From: Pseudoglutamicibacter cumminsii
GTDB lineage: Bacteria; Actinomycetota; Actinomycetes; Actinomycetales; Micrococcaceae
NCBI RefSeq assembly: GCF_003143995.1
Contig: NZ_QFWG01000001.1
Location: forward strand, 310,001-374,000
Reading direction: 5' to 3'
DNA length: 64,000 bases
The notes beneath the pieces were generated by a model, which worked only from the letters and a program-made list of their open reading frames with translations, was not told the DNA's origin and searched no databases. A program made the translations under genes and the position numbers. This document shows positions 8,116-18,090 of the stretch, one piece after another (positions within the stretch are counted from its first letter, which is position 1; every line of letters begins with the position of its first letter).

Positions 8116-10129
8116 GGTCAGTGTTGATCCGTTCGCGGACGTGCTTCACGATGCGCTCAATGGCTTCATCGACCGGTACCTGGTTGTCCTGGGAACCGTC
8201 GCGGTAACGGAACGAGACCGCGTTGGCTTCCTGATCCTCGCCGCCAGCGATGAGCGTGAACGGGATCTTTTCCTTGGATGCGTTGCGGATCTTCTTCGGG
8301 AAGCGGTCGTGGCTGTCATCCAGTTCCGCGCGGATGCCTTCGGCTTTGAGACGGTCAACGACCTCTGCGAGGTAGTCGTTGAATACGTCGGCTACAGGGA
8401 TCGCACGGACCTGAACTGGTGCGAGCCACGCCGGGAAAGCTCCCGCGTAGTGCTCGGTGAGCACGCCCATGAAGCGTTCGATCGAACCGAATTTAGCGGC
8501 GTGGATCATGACCGGTTCCTGGCGGGTTCCGTCAGCTGCCTGGTATTCGAGTTCGAAGCGGGCCGGCTGGTTGAAGTCGTACTGGACTGTACCCATCTGC
8601 CAGGTCCGGCCGATCGCGTCACGGGCCTGGACGGAGATCTTCGGGCCGTAGAAGGCAGCACCGCCTGGATCTGGGACGAGGTCCACACCGGTCGAGATGG
8701 CTACCTCTTCAAGGATGCGGGTCGCTTCTTCCCACTGTTCGTCAGAGCCGATGAACTTATCGGAGTCTTCGTCACGGGTTGAGAGCTCGAGGTAGTAGTC
8801 GTCCATGCCGAAGTCACGCAGCAGGGACAGCATGAATTCGATGAGGTGACGGACTTCCTCTGGAGCCTGTTCCTTGGTCACGTAGGAGTGCGAGTCGTCT
8901 TGCGCGAAGCCGCGCACGCGGGTCAGGCCGTGGATCACGCCGGACTTTTCGTAACGGTAGACGTGCCCGAACTCAAATAGACGTAGTGGGAGGTCGCGGT
9001 AGGAGCGGCCACGCGACTTGTAGATGAGGTTGTGCATCGGGCAGTTCATCGCTTTGAGGCGGTATTCCTGGCCCGGCTTGGTCACATTGCCGTCTTCGTC
9101 GTGTTCTGCGTCCACGGTCAGTGGTGGGAACATCGTGTCCGCGTAGTACGGGAGGTGTCCCGAGGTGTGGAAGAGGCCTGCGCGGGAGATGTGTGGGGTT
9201 CCGACGTAGTCGAAGCCTGCGGCTACGTGGCGGTCGCGAACGTAGTCTTCCATTTCGCGTTTGATGATGCCGCCCTTGACGTGGAAGACCGGCAGGCCGG
9301 AGCCGAGTTCGTCTGGGAAGGAGAACAGGTCGAGCTCGGTTCCGAGACGGCGGTGGTCACGGCGTTCGGCTTCTGCGAGGCGCTCTTGGTATTCCTTGAG
9401 TTCCTGCTTAGTTGGCCATGCGGTGCCGTAGATGCGCTGCAGCTGCTTGTTGTTTTCGTTGCCGAGCCAGTAGGCGGCGGCGCTGCGGGTCAGTGCGAAC
9501 GCGTTGGAGATGATCTTGGTGTTCGGCAGGTGTGGGCCGCGGCAGAGGTCGCGCCAGATGACGTCGCCGGTCTTGCGGTCGATGTTGTCGTAGAGGGTGA
9601 TCTCACCTTCGCCGATTTCAACGCTCATGCCTTCGCCGGAGGTTGCGGCTTCGTCGGCTTTGGAGAGCAGGATGAGCTTGTATGGCTCGTCTTTGAGTGC
9701 TTGGCGTGCTTGTTCGGAGGTGACGGTTTCGCGGCGGAAAGACTGGGTTTGGTTCACGATGCGCAGCATGCGCTTTTCGATGGCCTTGAGGTCTTCCGGG
9801 GTGAATGGTTCGTCGACGTCGAAGTCGAAGTAGAAACCGTCGGTGATGTAGGGGCCGATGCCGAGCTTAGCTTCCGGGTAGAGTTCCTGGACCGCTTGGG
9901 CCATGACGTGGGCGGTCGAGTGACGCAGAACGTTGAGGCCGTCTGGGCTGCTGATGTCCACGGATTCGACGACGGCGTCGGCTGGGACTTCGCGGTGGAG
10001 GTCCCACAGTTCGCCGTTGACGCGCATCACCACGGTGGTTTTTTGGTCTTTGAACAGGTCGAGTCCAGTTGTTCCCTGTTCCACCTCCCGCGCTTGTCCG
10101 TCGATCGTGAGGTTCAGGGAATCAGCCAT
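8108..10129 (-). CDS. thrS: Threonyl-tRNA synthetase
   Basis: A class II aminoacyl-tRNA synthetase of 673 residues. The order is TGS domain (first ~65 residues), the editing domain with [11 protein letters not shown], the catalytic core with motif 2 ([16 protein letters not shown]) and the zinc Cys in CPMHN, then the C-terminal anticodon-binding domain. Length is normal. It heads the thrS-HIT-pgsA operon. No T-box was found in the 74 bases between it and the dnaE2 stop; an AAGG sequence precedes the ATG. Confidence 0.98.
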   Translation of the reverse strand: MADSLNLTIDGQAREVEQGTTGLDLFKDQKTTVVMRVNGELWDLHREVPADAVVESVDISSPDGLNVLRHSTAHVMAQAVQELYPEAKLGIGPYITDGFYFDFDVDEPFTPEDLKAIEKRMLRIVNQTQSFRRETVTSEQARQALKDEPYKLILLSKADEAATSGEGMSVEIGEGEITLYDNIDRKTGDVIWRDLCRGPHLPNTKIISNAFALTRSAAAYWLGNENNKQLQRIYGTAWPTKQELKEYQERLAEAERRDHRRLGTELDLFSFPDELGSGLPVFHVKGGIIKREMEDYVRDRHVAAGFDYVGTPHISRAGLFHTSGHLPYYADTMFPPLTVDAEHDEDGNVTKPGQEYRLKAMNCPMHNLIYKSRGRSYRDLPLRLFEFGHVYRYEKSGVIHGLTRVRGFAQDDSHSYVTKEQAPEEVRHLIEFMLSLLRDFGMDDYYLELSTRDEDSDKFIGSDEQWEEATRILEEVAISTGVDLVPDPGGAAFYGPKISVQARDAIGRTWQMGTVQYDFNQPARFELEYQAADGTRQEPVMIHAAKFGSIERFMGVLTEHYAGAFPAWLAPVQVRAIPVADVFNDYLAEVVDRLKAEGIRAELDDSHDRFPKKIRNASKEKIPFTLIAGGEDQEANAVSFRYRDGSQDNQVPVDEAIERIVKHVRERINTDHA

Positions 10130-10203
10130 GGTGGCCCGCCTTTCTTGTTCTATGGCTTTATGGTGAGTGGCATACCGAGACCACGACCAGCCAATGTCTC
10201 ATT

Positions 10204-13200
10204 CTAGGACACGGAAGTGCGTGAAGCATCGTAGGACCGTTGTGTGTAGTTGGCCCCGGTGAGGTGGTTGCTGTTGGTTGAATGTTTGGGGTCACTGCGA
10301 TGGCTGGTGTTGTAGAGGTATCCGGGTTGTGGCGGGATCCGTTCGGACGGGGTTTCAGCTGTGATGGGTTCTTGTAGATCCCATGCGCGGATCGCTTGGA
10401 CGCTCACGGCTCTCGGGCCGGTGCGGCGCGTGGTGCCTTCCACGAGCATGAGCCGTGATGAGAACACGAGCGGGCCTGCTTCTTCTTGGGCTTGAGCGAA
10501 GAAGGCGATGTCGACGCATCCGTGGCCGTCGTCGAGACTGATGAAGACGACTCTCTCCCCCGAGCGCATCGGCGGGGTTTGGGTTGCGACTCGCACACCG
10601 GCCACGAGCACGCGGCTACCTGAGCGAAGTTCGAGGAGCCGGTTCGAGGGGGTCGCGCCGACCGCATCGAGGTACGGATAGTGCGTGTTCATGACGTGGC
10701 CGCTGATATCGGCTGCAGTGAGGTCGAGTTCGGTTCGGATGTTTTGTTCCGGCGTCGGGTCTGGGAACACGGGTGTCAGTGACGCGGTTTCAAGGTCTAC
10801 ACCGAGGTCCAGCGCGCCTTGACCGGGGATCGGGTGGTCGCGGCGCGTGCGTTGTGGCGTGTTGCGTTGAGCGTCTAGGTGGTGGATGAGGTCGGCGCGG
10901 CCGCCCCTTCCGGGGATCAGGAAACGATCGAGCGCTCCGAGTTGGGCGAGCCGGACCATGCTGGATTTACTGATGCGGGCGCGGGAACGCACGTCTGCAA
11001 TTGAGGTGTAGGGGGCGTTGGCGCTCAGCCGTTGCGCTTCGGCACTCGTGAGGCCGCCGACGAGCGACCACGATATGCGGATGCCGAGGTCTCCGCGTGC
11101 TTGGATCCCGGGAACTGGTTCGCGTTGAGTTTGTGCATGTTGAACCTGATTTTGTTCGGGTATGCGTTCGACCTTAAAGGATGTGCTCGAGGTGTTGACG
11201 TCTAGCGGGAGCAAAGGGATGCCTAGCCGGCGCGCTTCCGCGATGAGTAGCCGCTGCGGGTACATCCCCGGGTCGTGTTCGAACAGTGCGGCCATGAACG
11301 CTTCCGGGTGGTGGGTTTTCAGCCAGGCGGATTGGTACGTGGGTATCGCGAACGCGGCTCCGTGGGCTTTGCAGAAGCCGAAGGAGCCGAAAGCGGCGAG
11401 GATCTCCCAGACTTTATCGATCACATCGACCTTGTACCCTTTCGAGAGCGCTTCTCGCCTGAATGCTTTTTCAAAGATCGGTTCCTTCTCTGGGTTTCCG
11501 ATCCAGCGCCGGTACACGTCAGCACGGGCAAGCCCGCACCCTGTCATGGTGTCGATGATGCGTAGGACTTGTTCGTGGAACACCACGACTCCGTGGGTTT
11601 CTTTCAGGATCGGCGCGAGGTCTGGGTGTGGGACTTCCGTGTGCCGGAATCCGTGGCGTTGTTCCAGGAATGGGGTGACCATGTCTGATTGCATGGGGCC
11701 CGGCCGGAACAGGGAAATATCGATGATGAGGTCGTTGAGTTCGATCGGGGCGAGTTTTCCGATGAGTTCCCGCTGCCCTGGGGATTCGATTTGGAAGATG
11801 CCCAGCGTGTTGGTCGTGCGGATCATCTCGAACGTCGTTTCATCGTCGAACGGGATCCGGTCTAGGTTGATGAGCCCATCGGGTGAGATCCACGGGATGT
11901 CGTCACCGGCTTCGCTCATGAATGCGGCCGGGGAATCGGGCACGGTGTCAGGGATGCTGATCCCCAACGCATCTGGAGCACCGCCGCCTTCGGGGGTCTC
12001 ACGCACCTGCTGGTCACGACTACCTGGTTGCTGATACCAGCCTTTCAGGGAGGCCCGATCGTGTTGGCCCGCGGCATAGACCGAACGCGCGTCGCCGTGG
12101 ATCCGCTTGATCTCTTCGAGGGTGTAGGCGATCGCGGACTGCATCCGCACCCCGAGCACATCGAACTTGATGAGCCCCATGTGGTCCATATCGTGTTTAT
12201 CGAACTGGCTCATGGCCAAACCCATGCCGGAAGGCTGGACCGGGGTGCGGTCCAGCAAGGAGCTGTCCGAAAGGATCACCCCGCACGGGTGCATCGAGAT
12301 GTGGCGGGGCAACCGGTCCAGGCGTTCTGTGAGGTCGACGAGTAAGTCCCACCTGTTGTTACCGGAGCGGCGTTCGGCTTCTAGCCGTTGCGCGAGAGGG
12401 ACAAGTTCCGGCATCTTCGCAACCGCATCCCGCACGTTCGCGGCGTTGAGGCGCCACAAGCTTTTAGCTGCCCGGTCGATGTCTTCACTTTCCATGCCCA
12501 ACGCATAGCCGGCGTCGCGGACCGCTCCCCTTGCGCGGTACGCGTTCTGCATCGACATCAGCGTGGTGCGGTCCTCCCCGAACCGCTTAAACAGTTCTCT
12601 GTACACCGCATGGCGTTGAGCGGATTCAACATCCACATCGATGTCTGGAAGGCTTGCGCGTTCACGTGAGAGGAAACGCTCAAAGATCAGGTCATGCTCC
12701 AAGGGGTTCACATGAGATACCCCTAGGAGGTACACCACAAGGCTCGATGCTCCAGAGCCTCGCGCAGCGGCCCTCACTCCCATTCCGTGGATGATGTCGG
12801 TCGCTGCGGCGACCGTGAGGAAATAGCTTGCAAAGCCCAGGTCTTCGATGATGCCCAGCTCGTGGTCCAGGACGTCCAGGGCACGCTGACGCATCCGTTC
12901 AGCGCGCTCCGCTGAATGGTGCAGAACCGCTTCACCGCCCGGAGCGAACAACCGTTCGAGGCTGTCAAGGCACCGTTGCCGTAGTTCACGCATCGGGCTG
13001 TTCTTAATCCCGATCACGTGAGCCTCAGGAACTACCGGTGTCCCCCATCCCATGTGCTCGACCGGATCGAGCACGCTCAGGGACGCGCACAGTTGGGTTG
13101 AACGCAGTAGCTGCTCGGCACCTTGGGCTCCGAGTCCCGCAACTGAGGCCAACTCAGAAGCCACTTGATGCATGTGGGCACCCGGTTTCAGCCATCCTTG

Positions 13201-14139
13201 CCCATTGACTTGCGGACTCTCACCCCGCGAAGCGCTCGCCGCTGTGCCCGCTGCCGCACCGGATTTTCTTGCCGCAGCGCTGGAATTTCTTGCCGCAGCG
13301 CTGGAATTTCTTGCCGCAGCACTGGAACCCCCTGCCGATGCAGTGGAACCCAGCGGGGTCATGAGACGCACCGCGTCCACAACATCGGCGGTCGCTGCAC
13401 CGTCTGGGCTCGCGTACCGCACGGCGTTCGTCAAGACCGCGGCAACGCCACTCTCGCGGGCTGCCTTCCACATGCGCAGAGCATGCGCATGGCTACAGCG
13501 CTGCCCCGGCCTAGACATATGACTCACCAGCTCAACGAATAACGCATCCGTACCGACCACCGCTTGCCACGATTTAAGCCGGCGCCGCATGACCGCATAC
13601 CGCCGACGGTACGCGGCATGCCCCACATCGGAATCCGGGCCTAAGAGCACGCTGAGCCGCACCGCACCTTCAGGGTCAACGGCCGCTCGGCCTACATCGG
13701 CCCGGCTTACCCCCACGATCCCGTGAGGCTCCGTCCCCCGCCGATGCGCCAACGACACAAGCCGCACCAGCGCCGAATACCCTTCCGCAGAACCGCGGGC
13801 AAGCACAACAACCCGACCCGCAACAGTCACATCGGAGGCAACCGCACCGGAGGCAGCCGCGGCTTTGGAGCCAGCAGGCACGCCGGAGGCCCCCGCCCTC
13901 TCAAGCAGCGCGAGATCCACCCCCAGAATCGGGGCAATCCCATGCTCAATGCACGCAGCAACATGCTTGACCGCGCCATAGAGCCCGTCACGGTCCGTGC
14001 AGGCTAAAGCCCAAGCGCCATCAGCCGCGGCTTGCGCAACCAGTTGCTCCGGACGATCAACGCCGTAGTGCGCGCTATACGCGGTAGAAACATGCAAATG
14101 CGGGAAACCTATCTTCCCTTCATGCAGTGACCCGCCCAT
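10204..14139 (-). CDS. dnaE2: Error-prone DNA polymerase III alpha subunit, DnaE2 type
   Basis: A C-family polymerase of about 1311 residues from the ATG at 14139 (MGGSLHEGKIGFPHLH). An ATG 19 codons upstream would overlap the DUF6504 gene. It has an N-terminal PHP domain (HLHVSTAYSAHYG), catalytic PDIDVD at about 498-503, the third Asp in IKFDVLG near 660, a helix-hairpin-helix region and a C-terminal OB-fold. DnaE2 proteins are usually near 1050-1100 residues; this one is longer because of an Ala/Ser-rich repeat at about 270-300 and a second insertion near 690-760. It follows the DUF6504 gene behind a LexA box. In SOS mutasomes DnaE2 works with ImuB, which is absent here. Confidence 0.92.
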   Translation of the reverse strand: MGGSLHEGKIGFPHLHVSTAYSAHYGVDRPEQLVAQAAADGAWALACTDRDGLYGAVKHVAACIEHGIAPILGVDLALLERAGASGVPAGSKAAAASGAVASDVTVAGRVVVLARGSAEGYSALVRLVSLAHRRGTEPHGIVGVSRADVGRAAVDPEGAVRLSVLLGPDSDVGHAAYRRRYAVMRRRLKSWQAVVGTDALFVELVSHMSRPGQRCSHAHALRMWKAARESGVAAVLTNAVRYASPDGAATADVVDAVRLMTPLGSTASAGGSSAAARNSSAAARNSSAAARKSGAAAGTAASASRGESPQVNGQGWLKPGAHMHQVASELASVAGLGAQGAEQLLRSTQLCASLSVLDPVEHMGWGTPVVPEAHVIGIKNSPMRELRQRCLDSLERLFAPGGEAVLHHSAERAERMRQRALDVLDHELGIIEDLGFASYFLTVAAATDIIHGMGVRAAARGSGASSLVVYLLGVSHVNPLEHDLIFERFLSRERASLPDIDVDVESAQRHAVYRELFKRFGEDRTTLMSMQNAYRARGAVRDAGYALGMESEDIDRAAKSLWRLNAANVRDAVAKMPELVPLAQRLEAERRSGNNRWDLLVDLTERLDRLPRHISMHPCGVILSDSSLLDRTPVQPSGMGLAMSQFDKHDMDHMGLIKFDVLGVRMQSAIAYTLEEIKRIHGDARSVYAAGQHDRASLKGWYQQPGSRDQQVRETPEGGGAPDALGISIPDTVPDSPAAFMSEAGDDIPWISPDGLINLDRIPFDDETTFEMIRTTNTLGIFQIESPGQRELIGKLAPIELNDLIIDISLFRPGPMQSDMVTPFLEQRHGFRHTEVPHPDLAPILKETHGVVVFHEQVLRIIDTMTGCGLARADVYRRWIGNPEKEPIFEKAFRREALSKGYKVDVIDKVWEILAAFGSFGFCKAHGAAFAIPTYQSAWLKTHHPEAFMAALFEHDPGMYPQRLLIAEARRLGIPLLPLDVNTSSTSFKVERIPEQNQVQHAQTQREPVPGIQARGDLGIRISWSLVGGLTSAEAQRLSANAPYTSIADVRSRARISKSSMVRLAQLGALDRFLIPGRGGRADLIHHLDAQRNTPQRTRRDHPIPGQGALDLGVDLETASLTPVFPDPTPEQNIRTELDLTAADISGHVMNTHYPYLDAVGATPSNRLLELRSGSRVLVAGVRVATQTPPMRSGERVVFISLDDGHGCVDIAFFAQAQEEAGPLVFSSRLMLVEGTTRRTGPRAVSVQAIRAWDLQEPITAETPSERIPPQPGYLYNTSHRSDPKHSTNSNHLTGANYTQRSYDASRTSVS
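13265..13327. repeat. Three 21-bp tandem repeats inside dnaE2
   Basis: Three consecutive 21-bp units beginning TTTCTTGCCGCAGC, the first two identical and the third differing at one base. On the coding strand they encode the sevenfold peptide repeat SSAAARN. They lie between the PHP and polymerase domains and add a flexible linker. Confidence 0.9.
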
Positions 14140-14158
14140 CGCTACCCAGCTACCTTCT

Positions 14159-14479
14159 TCACGCGCTACGCCGCAAAGGCTGAGACGGCAACTCAACGTT
14201 AATCAGCCGCCACCGGCCTGTTTCACAGTGCTGGGAAACGTACATCGTCTGCGGCTCAGACCGCGGGTTCAGCTGAACCTGCAACTGCCATATCAGATGA
14301 TCAACAACCCCCGGCCCAGAACCTTTAACGGCTCGGGGGTCCTCATTCCACCACGCTCGACGCTCAAACCATCGGACGGGCTCCGCACACACCTTCCAGG
14401 TGCGCCCTTGCCACAGAACAGCGCTCGGAGCACCCTGCTCGTCGCACCGCAATTCCACAGATTGAGTGAACATACTCAT
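14159..14479 (-). CDS. DUF6504 family protein of the SOS mutasome neighbourhood
   Basis: A 106-residue protein. The segment PSAVLWQGRTWKV followed by WFERRAWW is the pattern of DUF6504 proteins, which in actinobacteria usually sit between imuB (a Y-family polymerase relative) and dnaE2. Its function is unknown. It is the first gene after a perfect LexA box (90 bases upstream) and its stop lies about 20 bases before the preferred dnaE2 start, so the two are probably one SOS-induced transcript. No imuA or imuB flanks it, which is unusual for the family. Confidence 0.8.
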   Translation of the reverse strand: MSMFTQSVELRCDEQGAPSAVLWQGRTWKVCAEPVRWFERRAWWNEDPRAVKGSGPGVVDHLIWQLQVQLNPRSEPQTMYVSQHCETGRWRLINVELPSQPLRRSA

Positions 14480-14568
14480 TTCCTACTTCTCACCGGCCGC
14501 CTGTGAGCTGGCTCGGCCATAACACTGGATGTGCGAGGCCTGGGAAGCGGAACCTCACACAATGAGAC

Positions 14569-14584
14569 TCGAACATATGTTCGA
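14569..14584. promoter_or_regulatory. LexA-binding SOS box
   Basis: TCGAACATATGTTCGA is a perfect 16-bp palindrome and an exact match to the actinobacterial SOS box TCGAAC-N4-GTTCGA. It lies 90 bases upstream of the DUF6504-dnaE2 pair and 109 bases upstream of the divergent AFG1-like gene, so LexA could control one or both. Confidence 0.9.
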
Positions 14585-14692
14585 TAGGAAGACCTTAAGA
14601 ATACCCCCTGACAGTTTGAACCGCACACCCCTGTGTCCCACCTCGCACACAGCGTCCCACCTCGCCCACACCCATCGGAGACAATAGGGAGC

Positions 14693-15814
14693 ATGTCCTC
14701 CCAGCCCCTCGATAACGACGCAGCCACACCCGGTTCCGGCCCCACCACAGCGGAACCCAACCCCGCCCCATCGAAATGCCTCTATGAACGTCTCGGCTGG
14801 GACTCCCTCACCGACGCGCTCGAGGCAATCAACCGAGCATCCGAAACCCGCGGCGTCACACTCGATCCGCACCAACAGCGCGCCGCCCACACGATCCTCG
14901 CGTCCCACGCATCAGGGGCCTACCTCACCGGCGAGGTCGGCCGAGGCAAAACCTGGCTCATCGACAGCATCCTCACCAACGCCTCCGCGCCAACCCGGCG
15001 CATGCACCTGACCGCGTTCTTCCGCGCGATAACCCACAGCATGCACACCAACGGGCACGCATTCGCGGAAGCCGTCACCGACGTCACCGCAGGCAACGCT
15101 GTCATCTTCATCGATGAATTCCACGTCCACGACGTCGCCGACGCCGTGATGCTCCGCCGCGCACTCAATGTCCTCGCCGAACACGACATCGCACTCTTCA
15201 CAACCTCCAACACGACACCTGATAACGGCCACGACGACCCCATGATCGCCGACGCCCTCGCCCCTGCGGCACGCCACATCCACGAACACCTCGAAGTCGT
15301 GCCCCTCGCGCACCCGCAGGACTACCGCGCGCTCGCACACCAGCCAACCCAGCAGCAACCCCAACACCAGCCAACAGGCTTCCCGGCGGGGACCTGGACC
15401 ATCGCGAACAAACCTAGCCCCCGCCCAACAGCAACCATCCCGTTGCCAGGAACCGCACGCACCCTGTCCGTCAACGCCACCACCCCAGACAACACAACCG
15501 TGGAACCCCACAGGCTCGACACGACGTGGGAGCACCTATGCGAAGGCAGCATCTCCCCTGCGGATCTGCTCGCGCTCGCCGAGGATTATTCGACCTGGGT
15601 CCTGCGCGACGTCCCGCAACCGGAGAACATCACTCGCAACTCGATACAGCGCTTTGCGCACTTGGTCGATGTGCTGGTCGACGCCGACATCCCGCTCCAT
15701 GTCTACGCTCCGATCCCGCCGGAGGATCTAGCCCGCGCACCGCATAGCCCGGTCTACCCGCAACGCATGTTTTCGCGGTTGCAGCTACTGACACGCACCC
15801 CCGCGGCGCGATAG
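14693..15814 (+). CDS. zapE: AFG1/ZapE-like AAA+ ATPase
   Basis: A 373-residue ATPase of the AFG1/ZapE family. Walker A is in GEVGRGKTWLID and Walker B in VIFIDEFHVHDVADAVML, followed by the TTSNT sensor segment. ZapE affects the Z-ring in E. coli; the role in actinobacteria is unsettled. The ATG at 14693 (MSSQPLDND), with AGGGAG just upstream, is preferred over one 20 codons earlier. It diverges from the dnaE2 unit across the LexA box, and the S9 peptidase gene starts 10 bases after its stop, so the two form an operon. Confidence 0.88.
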   Translation: MSSQPLDNDAATPGSGPTTAEPNPAPSKCLYERLGWDSLTDALEAINRASETRGVTLDPHQQRAAHTILASHASGAYLTGEVGRGKTWLIDSILTNASAPTRRMHLTAFFRAITHSMHTNGHAFAEAVTDVTAGNAVIFIDEFHVHDVADAVMLRRALNVLAEHDIALFTTSNTTPDNGHDDPMIADALAPAARHIHEHLEVVPLAHPQDYRALAHQPTQQQPQHQPTGFPAGTWTIANKPSPRPTATIPLPGTARTLSVNATTPDNTTVEPHRLDTTWEHLCEGSISPADLLALAEDYSTWVLRDVPQPENITRNSIQRFAHLVDVLVDADIPLHVYAPIPPEDLARAPHSPVYPQRMFSRLQLLTRTPAAR

Positions 15815-15824
15815 CCTCAAAGGC

Positions 15825-18023
15825 ATGATTCAAACCCTTCACACTCTTCTCAACGCAACCCGCGTCACTGGCCTTGAAGCTAGCGCCAACGGACGCATCG
15901 TCGCCACAATCCAGCAGCTGGATGCCGATGGCACCGGCTGGCAGAGCCAGATCGTTGAACTCCCGAAAGGGTCAACACAGCCTCGCGCCCTGACCTGCCA
16001 CGACAAGGGTGCATCGAGCCCGGCCTTGGAAGCTCAGGGCCGCTTGTTCTACATGGCTTCCAAGACCGACGACGCGAAGGCCGGTAGCTGCGTATGGCAC
16101 CTTCCGCAGGGCTCGGCTTCGCCGTTGTTGCTTGCCGAGCGCCCGGGCGGGTTCCGTAGCTTGCAGGTCAAGAAGGACACGCTGTTCGCGCAGGCTGGTA
16201 TGCATTCGCAAGCGAGCACCGAGGAGGAGCACGCCGAGTATTCGCGTAGCCGCTCCACGATGCATGTTTCCGGGATTCTGCATTCCTCGTTCCCGTCGCG
16301 GTATTGGGCGAGCGATCTTGGCCCTGCAACTGACGTGATCCTGGTGGCTGAGCTCCCTCGCGACATCGAGGCCGCCGCGGCTGAGCATGAGAAGAACGCG
16401 CGCCTCAAGAAGGCCGCCGATGCGGCAAGCAAGGACGCTGTCAGCAAGGATTCCGCTGAGGGTAAGGACTCCGGCGACAGTAAGGACTCCGGCGACAGTA
16501 AGGATTCGGCCGACAGCAAGGATGCGGATTCGCTGTTGTCGTGGCGAGTTCTTCGCTTGCCTAAGGGCCGTTTGCTTTCCTGGATGGCGGCGCCGAATGC
16601 CTCATTCATCCTCGCCTCGATTGAGATCAACGTCGCTGACCTCATCACGGGCACGCAGTTGTGGCGCATCGATGTCGCCACGGGTGAGCAGACGATGCTG
16701 ACCGACGTTGACACGGTTCCTGGTCATCACCTCGGCCTGCTCGACATCTCGCCTGATTCGGCGAAGGTTGTCGTGAACTGCACCCGCGATTGGACGCCGC
16801 AGCAGTCGCTGAGCTCGAGTTCCCACATCATGGATATCGCTACCGGTGAGCGCACTGAGCTGTGGCCGGATCTGGACCACTGGGTGGCTCCGATGTGGGT
16901 CACGAACTCTGAGCTCGCCGCAACGAGCGATGATTCCGGTAGCGGCTCGGTGTGGTTCGGTTCCGTGACCGATGCCGCGCCACAGCGCATCGCTGGCGGC
17001 CCTGGCACCGGCGAGGTTTTCACCGGACTGGCCCGTGTGGGCGCACCAGATCGCTCAGCCAGCGGCGATGAAGCCCCTGCGCTGATTTCTTTGCGTAACG
17101 GCATCGCGGTTGCGCCGCATCCAGTGCGCATCGAACTCCCAAGCGAGACTGCACAAGCCGGATCAGCGCACGCCGTAGCTGTTGAGGAGCTCGCGAACCC
17201 TGCCGATGCAACGGATCAGCCGGGCCGCACCGAAAACATCACTGCCACCGCGGAGGACGGAACGGAGATCCGCGCCTGGCTGCGCTTGCCGGAAGGCGAC
17301 GGACCACACCCACTCGTCGTGTTCGCGCACGGCGGCCCGTGGGGCTCGTGGAACGCGTTCACCTACCGCTGGAACCCGGCACCATTCGTCGCAGCCGGTT
17401 TCGCGGTCCTTCTGCCAGACCCAGCTATCTCGACTGGCTATGGCCAGGCGATGATCGACCGCGGCCAGCAACAGCTCGGCGGCACCCCGTACACCGACAT
17501 CATGGCGCTCACCGACGCCGCCATCGAGCGGTCCGACATCGACGAAACCAAGCAGGCGTTCGCCGGCGGTTCCTACGGGGGCTTCATGGCTAACTGGGTT
17601 GCAGGGCACACAGGCGACCGGTTCAAGGCCATCGTGACCCACGCATCGTTGTGGAACACGACCTCGATGGGCCGCAGCACCGACAACGCGTCATGGGACC
17701 GTGCGATGCGTGAGCAGGGTGCGGAGTATTCACCGCACCTCTTCGCGGAGAAGATCACAGCACCGATGCTCGTGATCCACGGCGATAAGGACTACCGCGT
17801 GCCGATCGGCCAGGGGCTTGAACTGTGGCACGCACTCCACGTGCATGCAGCCACGCCGCGTGCTGCCGACGGCTCGCTACCGCACCGCTACCTCTACTTC
17901 CCGGATGAGGGGCACTGGATCGAGTCCCGCGGAAACGCAGAGGTCTGGTACCGCACGTTCATCGGTTTCCTGCAAGAGCATGTGCTCGGCGAGGAAGCCG
18001 AGAAGCCGCTCTCACTCGGGTAG
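15825..18023 (+). CDS. S9 family peptidase (prolyl oligopeptidase / acylaminoacyl peptidase type)
   Basis: A 732-residue serine peptidase with an N-terminal beta-propeller and a C-terminal alpha/beta-hydrolase domain. The nucleophile Ser is in GGSYGGFMANW, the acid in HGDKDYRVP and the His in DEGHWIES; the oxyanion segment is HGGPWGSW. No signal peptide is present, so it acts in the cytoplasm. An unusual Lys/Asp/Ser-rich tandem repeat interrupts the propeller region at about residues 205-240. It follows the AFG1-like gene by 10 bases and ends at a strong dyad. Confidence 0.92.
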   Translation: MIQTLHTLLNATRVTGLEASANGRIVATIQQLDADGTGWQSQIVELPKGSTQPRALTCHDKGASSPALEAQGRLFYMASKTDDAKAGSCVWHLPQGSASPLLLAERPGGFRSLQVKKDTLFAQAGMHSQASTEEEHAEYSRSRSTMHVSGILHSSFPSRYWASDLGPATDVILVAELPRDIEAAAAEHEKNARLKKAADAASKDAVSKDSAEGKDSGDSKDSGDSKDSADSKDADSLLSWRVLRLPKGRLLSWMAAPNASFILASIEINVADLITGTQLWRIDVATGEQTMLTDVDTVPGHHLGLLDISPDSAKVVVNCTRDWTPQQSLSSSSHIMDIATGERTELWPDLDHWVAPMWVTNSELAATSDDSGSGSVWFGSVTDAAPQRIAGGPGTGEVFTGLARVGAPDRSASGDEAPALISLRNGIAVAPHPVRIELPSETAQAGSAHAVAVEELANPADATDQPGRTENITATAEDGTEIRAWLRLPEGDGPHPLVVFAHGGPWGSWNAFTYRWNPAPFVAAGFAVLLPDPAISTGYGQAMIDRGQQQLGGTPYTDIMALTDAAIERSDIDETKQAFAGGSYGGFMANWVAGHTGDRFKAIVTHASLWNTTSMGRSTDNASWDRAMREQGAEYSPHLFAEKITAPMLVIHGDKDYRVPIGQGLELWHALHVHAATPRAADGSLPHRYLYFPDEGHWIESRGNAEVWYRTFIGFLQEHVLGEEAEKPLSLG
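16462..16533. repeat. 18-bp tandem repeats inside the S9 peptidase gene
   Basis: Three units of 18 bp starting GTAAGGACTCCGGCGACA (16462-16479, identical at 16480-16497, diverged at 16498-16515), then a partial fourth. They encode repeats of the type SKDSGD. Such short in-frame repeats can vary in number by slippage. Confidence 0.9.
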
Positions 18024-18031
18024 TCGTTGTT

Positions 18032-18085
18032 GAGCAACGTTGTGGCCGGCTAGCCGTTGATGGTTAGCCGGCCACAACGTTGCTC
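18032..18085. terminator. Bidirectional terminator, 21-bp perfect stem
   Basis: Arms 18032-18052 and 18065-18085 are fully complementary and can be extended by three more pairs including a G-T pair. It lies between the converging S9 peptidase and SRAP genes. No long T-tract follows on either strand. Confidence 0.8.
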
Positions 18086-18090
18086 CAAAC

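Noticed and set aside
9032-10207. A 391-codon plus-strand frame over thrS
   Set aside because: Antisense to thrS with Val/Phe/Gly-heavy low-quality sequence; no start signal.
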